A DNA stretch of 64,000 nucleotides from Heterodera schachtii (lineage: Eukaryota; Nematoda; Chromadorea; Rhabditida; Heteroderidae), in contig SIJG01000095.1 of NCBI GenBank assembly GCA_023374025.1, forward strand, positions 438,290-502,289, given 5' to 3'. The position numbers and the translations under genes are program-made. Of this stretch, positions 59,840 through 64,000 are shown piece after piece. The notes under the pieces were generated by a model, which worked only from the letters and a program-made list of their open reading frames with translations, made no database searches and was not told where the DNA came from. The first letter of the stretch is position 1. Each line of letters begins with the position of its first letter.

Positions 59840-60594
59840 TGGTATAAATTCTTGAACCACACGCAATTTGTATTTCGTTTGCTCCGGCTTGTTAAGGATC
59901 AAAAAGCAATATTAAATATATAAGATAATCTTTTTGTTACATCATTTATGTTTTGCTGCTTTAATTTATTCGCTTTTCTTTTTAAGTTTATATGTAAAAT
60001 ACTTTTGAATAGACTAAAGAATAAATTAATTTTTGATAAGCATTTTTCGTAGTAAGCATGGCCGCTTCGCAGTTAGGGTTCTCGCTTTTATAAATTGCCA
60101 CAAACACATATGTTAATTCTTCGTTTTTTGTCTTAGGATTTTAAATTTGGGTTTGTTTTGCTGTAATCTATTAAAAAAATTTAAATTAATAAAAAATTTT
60201 ATCGCTATTTGATTATTAATTTTCTTTTATCAATAATTCATATTAATTTTCTATGCAGCATATATATGTTTTTATTAATAGCATTTCTAACATTCATTAA
60301 TTTTCCTATTTCATATGATGTGCCGTTGTGTTATGCCCAAAGTCGAACAATTATATTCTTATTAAACAATCGTAAAAAAAGCTTTTATTAATTTTTAATT
60401 ATAGCAAAGAGTTTAAATTGTACAATTTTTTCTGTTTAATAGTTTCTTCGGCAGACGATTTTCTTTTTTAGCTAAAAATAAAACGAAAAAGCTGGTGAAC
60501 AGTAAAAAGCCTTAATATAATACAAAAAAATTCTTTTTTAATTTTCCATCTACACCAAGCCGAATTCCAGACCGTCTCTTAAAATTACGCAAGT
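59840..60594 (+). other. Further exon-like islands downstream of the 59.3-kb candidate
   Basis: GC-richer spots read as plausible protein on the plus strand: 59840-59923 (WYKFLNHTQFVFRLLRLVKD), 60060-60116 (HGRFAVRVLAFINCHKHIC), 60303-60391 (SYDVPLCYAQSRTIIF) and 60556-60594 (TKPNSRPSLKITQ before GTAAAT). They may be later exons of one gene beginning at 59.3 kb. Acceptors are weak and the joins are not determined, so this is a pointer and not a gene model. Confidence 0.2.
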
Positions 60595-62566
60595 AAATTG
60601 ATAAATTTTGTTTTGTTATAAAGTTTTGTTTTAAAATATTGTATTTGATTTTTTTCTAATTAGGTTAATTTTTTAATTATTTTTTTTTATTAAATAATAT
60701 TTTCTAATTGTGATTGCCTTAACAAATTCTTTTATTTTTAAAATATTTTTGTCAATTTTTTCAGATAGTGCTCTATTTTAGAAAATTTTGGTAAAAAAAT
60801 ATAATGAATTATTAAAAAAAGATAATTTAATTCTTTTTTTTCATAAAACTGATTTTTGTTTATCAAATTTTGCTTTATTTATGCGTTAGTTTTTTAAAGA
60901 TGTTTGAAATTTTAATATATTTTCATTTATTTTTTTCGATTTTTACTAAAGGGAATTATGCAAATTACGATGTCCATTTATGGCGGAAGTTGTGATTTTG
61001 TTTTTAAAAATATTTTATCTATTCCGAGTTTTTTTTTCTTACAAAACTTTACCCTTTCTTTTAATAATGAAAAAAAATTTTAAATTTGTTTATTAGTTAG
61101 AATCAGTTAAGTTTTACATTTCAGCATCTTGATTATTAATTAGACATTTTGAAAACTCATTTGGTCGATTTTTTTTTTTTGCATTTTATGCCTTTTATGT
61201 TTATCTAACAAATTCGTTATATAAATGCTATTTTTGACTGCTAATTTTTATTATTTTTTAAAATTGCATTTTAAATTTTTAATTAATTAATTTCAATTTA
61301 TTTGAGAATTTTTTATTTAATATTATGTGCTTAAAATATACACACTTTTCTTATTTTATTAAAATTCTGAAATCATATCCTTTAAATTTAAATTTATTTT
61401 ATTAGCTTAATTTACTTATAAAGTATTAAGAAAAATATAATTAAATTTCTTTTAATTTTTTAATATAATGTTTTATATTATTTCATACTAAATAAATTTA
61501 TAATAATAAAAATTCCATGTCAATTTTTGTCACGTCAATTTTAAATCTTGTATTTAATAATTAAATGCCTTCACATTTGGTTAGTGTAATATATTTTGCT
61601 ATTAACTACTTATTTAGTCGATCGCTTTTAACTCCTTGTCAAGTATTGATGACAGTAGTTTTTTTTTCAATTTTAATTTTTCGTTAATTTTTTTTTACTA
61701 AAATAACGCATAATCTTTGTATTTGGCATTTTAACAATTTAAGTCATTTTATCAAAAACCAACATTAAGTATTTAAAAATTTATGTTTATTCCTCTTAAG
61801 AATTCAGCATTTTTAGTAATTTAATATAAATCAAAAGCACTTTTATCCATATTTTTTGGTTTTATTATATTCTTGCATAATCTCTCGTATTTTTCGTAAA
61901 CATTTCCAACCGTAAATTTATTTAATAAATAAATCCAAAGTGTTTTTATGGTTTATTTTTAATTTAGATACATATTTAAAAGTACTATAAGTTTATTTTA
62001 TGCTGTTATTTCGTATTTATTCTCAATGTTTTTTAATTTATAATTCAGAATATTAACAAAATTAAATAATGTTAGTTATATAAAGAATAAATTTTTATTC
62101 TCTTGTTCATCCTTTTTTGTAATGGAACTCACAATCAGTCCAGACTTCAATTAAGTTACATTTTTGAAACCTGAATTAAATAAAATTTTATTTAAACATA
62201 CCAAGTGAGAGGAGCATCTAATCTTTCTAGACTTTCAGTTTTCTCTCAAATAAAAACAGTTGCTCTTTGATTTAAAATTGTTTTTTTTTTAATGAATTGC
62301 ACCTTTTTAAACCTTACTTAATTCTTTGATTTGGCCACATATACAATGCGACAAGAGAAAAATGTTTTTCACATAAATTAATTCAGTTTATGAATACTAT
62401 CTGTTTTCTTTGCAATTTATTAAATATTTTTTTTATTTCTAATATATTATTATATTGAGTCTTTATATAATATCGTTACATATTTGACATTAATCATCTT
62501 CTTTGAATATTTATATTATAACATTTAGCTTTTCATATAAATAAAATTTTGAAATTAAAAAAATAA
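60595..62566. other. AT-rich stretch without recognisable gene
   Basis: One short frame near 62.12 kb (MELTISPDFN) and scattered GC-richer dots, none convincing. Confidence 0.45.
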
Positions 62567-62776
62567 ATGATTCATTTAATTTTTCTTGTAAAAATAAAAT
62601 TAGTGGTTACTTTGTCGGTGGTATTATTATTTAATTATACATTTGCTGACTGTGAAAATAAAAATCTCTTCATTTATATAATTTTCATAATTGTGTTAAT
62701 TGGATTATTTGGTCAAATTTTTATATATCTCTTTGATATTGTGTTAATATTGATAGAAGAAAATATAATTTATTAA
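62567..62776 (+). CDS. Possible small membrane or secreted frame, 69 codons
   Basis: ATG to TAA. The N-terminus looks like a signal peptide: a Lys pair, then LVVTLSVVLLFNYTFA before DCENKN. A second hydrophobic segment of about 25 residues follows. It could be a first exon of a secreted or membrane protein. Hydrophobic frames are easy to obtain in AT-rich DNA, so support is weak. Confidence 0.2.
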   Translation: MIHLIFLVKIKLVVTLSVVLLFNYTFADCENKNLFIYIIFIIVLIGLFGQIFIYLFDIVLILIEENIIY

Positions 62777-63522
62777 TAAATTTTCAAACTATTTAATATA
62801 TTAATTTAATTTGCGACTCATCGCCATGAGAAATAGCAATATTTTAAAATAAAATTCCGCGTCATAATGCTCAGAATAAGTGTTATAAAAAAATGTTACA
62901 TTTTTTTAGCTTCTCAACATTATGTTATAAAAAAAGTTGCGTATATATATAGTCGTTAATTCTATTATATGGCTGTATTATTTTTGTGATTTTTATTTAT
63001 CCATTTTTATAATTGTTAGATATAATAATAATACCTAATAATTTTTCTAAGTCATTTACAAAGTTGTTTGTTCATTATTTATTTAAATGTCTTAAAATAA
63101 TAATTTTATTAATTATTTATTTTCTTTACATGAGTAACAGCATATTACAAAATATATTATGTCAATTATTTTGATTAATGGTTGAAATTTTTCAAAAGCC
63201 AAGAATGATTATTCCTTTTTGAAAAGGCTTAAATGTCTCTTTAATTAAAAAATTAAAATCACGCACGGGAAAGAGGCAATTTTTTTTAAAAAGCCTTTCA
63301 TTAAATTTTTAGTTTAAAAAAATCCACGTTAAGAATACTTTATATTTTTGAAGGGATTCGCGGCTCATTAGATTAAATTATTTACTTTTAAATTAACACA
63401 ATGCGTTTATATTTATTATTCACTTAGTATAATGTTTTGTGTTTTAAATCTCAACAAATTATTGTAGGTACATATAAATTTTGTTTTCATTTAAATGAAC
63501 AATTTAAAAAAGGTTGGTCTTG

Positions 63523-63714
63523 TTAATTTGCGATATGTATAAATAATATGATTAGTTGAGAAAAGCACACATTTATTAAATACTTTTGTTTACAGTGCGT
63601 ACATATTACTGGCTTTTTGGGGGGTTTTAAAAAATATTTTTGAGATTTTTTGATAATTTTTATTTCCGAATAATTAAGTTGGCCATTCTCACCCATTAAT
63701 AAAGTAGGAAACAT
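63523..63714 (-). CDS. Possible small frame with CxxC motif, 63 codons
   Basis: The minus-strand ATG lies two bases after an AATCTAAG acceptor-like site. The first 40 residues have normal composition (MFPTLLMGENGQLNYSE) and include KPPKKPVICTHCKQKY with a CxxC pair. The C-terminal part is hydrophobic and may already be intron. No family recognised. Confidence 0.25.
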   Translation of the reverse strand: MFPTLLMGENGQLNYSEIKIIKKSQKYFLKPPKKPVICTHCKQKYLINVCFSQLIILFIHIAN

Positions 63715-64000
63715 GGCTTAGATTAAAATATTTTACTTTTAAATAACATAATGCATTTTCTATTTATTATTCAATTTAAATAATTTTTCAGCTTCTTATT
63801 AACTCTCTTGACACTGGCTTACCAAATCTTGACATTTTTCGAAATGAAATGAAGTTAACTGTTCATATCTTGTCAATAAATTTGGTTTTTGAAAGAAATG
63901 GTTGTTATATTTAAATTTTATTTATATAAACTTTATCAATTATACTTATTGTTTGATGAATATTTATTATTTCTGTGTTATTTCTTTAATTGACGTGATT

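Noticed and set aside
60058..60110. tRNA- or SINE-like stretch around GCATGGCCGCTTCGCAGT
   Set aside because: No B-box or cloverleaf. An exon-like reading explains it at least as well.

Overview
The window is very AT-rich eukaryotic DNA, roughly four fifths A+T by eye, interrupted by one GC-balanced LTR retrotransposon of about 12.4 kb (34978-47389). The organism is very probably a nematode. The strongest reason is that the 5' LTR of the element contains a perfect 22-nt copy of the nematode trans-spliced leader SL1, and the 3' LTR contains a copy lacking one base. The low GC, the small exon-like islands with TTTCAG-type acceptors and a BEL/Pao element all fit. A root-knot nematode or another AT-rich tylenchid or rhabditid lineage is possible, but the sequence does not fix the genus.

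Layout. 1-34.9 kb is mostly AT-rich DNA without long reading frames. It holds a candidate terminal exon at the left edge (41-166), a long-armed fold-back element (2.0-2.6 kb), a 0.7-kb direct repeat (9.4 and 11.4 kb), a 3.74-kb near-identical tandem duplication (14.96-22.44 kb) flanked by older, diverged partial copies, several short GC-rich hairpins sharing a GGCACCGCC-like core, a small TIR element, and an ATTACGG heptamer array next to a C24 tract just before the retroelement.

34978-47389 is a BEL/Pao-type retrotransposon, endogenous-retrovirus-like in layout: LTR - primer binding site - 0.5-kb structured leader - gag, protease, RT and RNase H in one long frame - a +1 frame change - integrase, a roughly 690-residue uncharacterised region and an envelope-like glycoprotein in a second long frame - LTR. 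The leader holds six consecutive stem-loops whose stems differ in sequence but stay paired, and each presents the same loop, CTCCGTG. The LTR from SL1 onward resembles an SL RNA gene in layout: SL exon, spacer, Sm-like AAATTTTTG, terminal perfect hairpin. No ATG lies in the 664 nt between the SL1 start and the gag ATG. Together these suggest an element whose RNA begins with SL1, which is the most interesting signal in the window.

47.39-56.41 kb is a tandem pair of about 4.5-kb units. Each carries the same GC-richer, exon-like islands, probably on the minus strand. The retroelement abuts the left end of the first unit with no target-site duplication. 57.48-57.87 kb is a 26-bp minisatellite followed by a 60-nt pure purine tract. 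58-64 kb is AT-rich with a few plausible small exons, the best at 59295-59390 behind a strong TTTCAG acceptor. Outside the retroelement no protein family could be recognised. All host exon calls are tentative because frames of 30-60 codons also arise by chance here.
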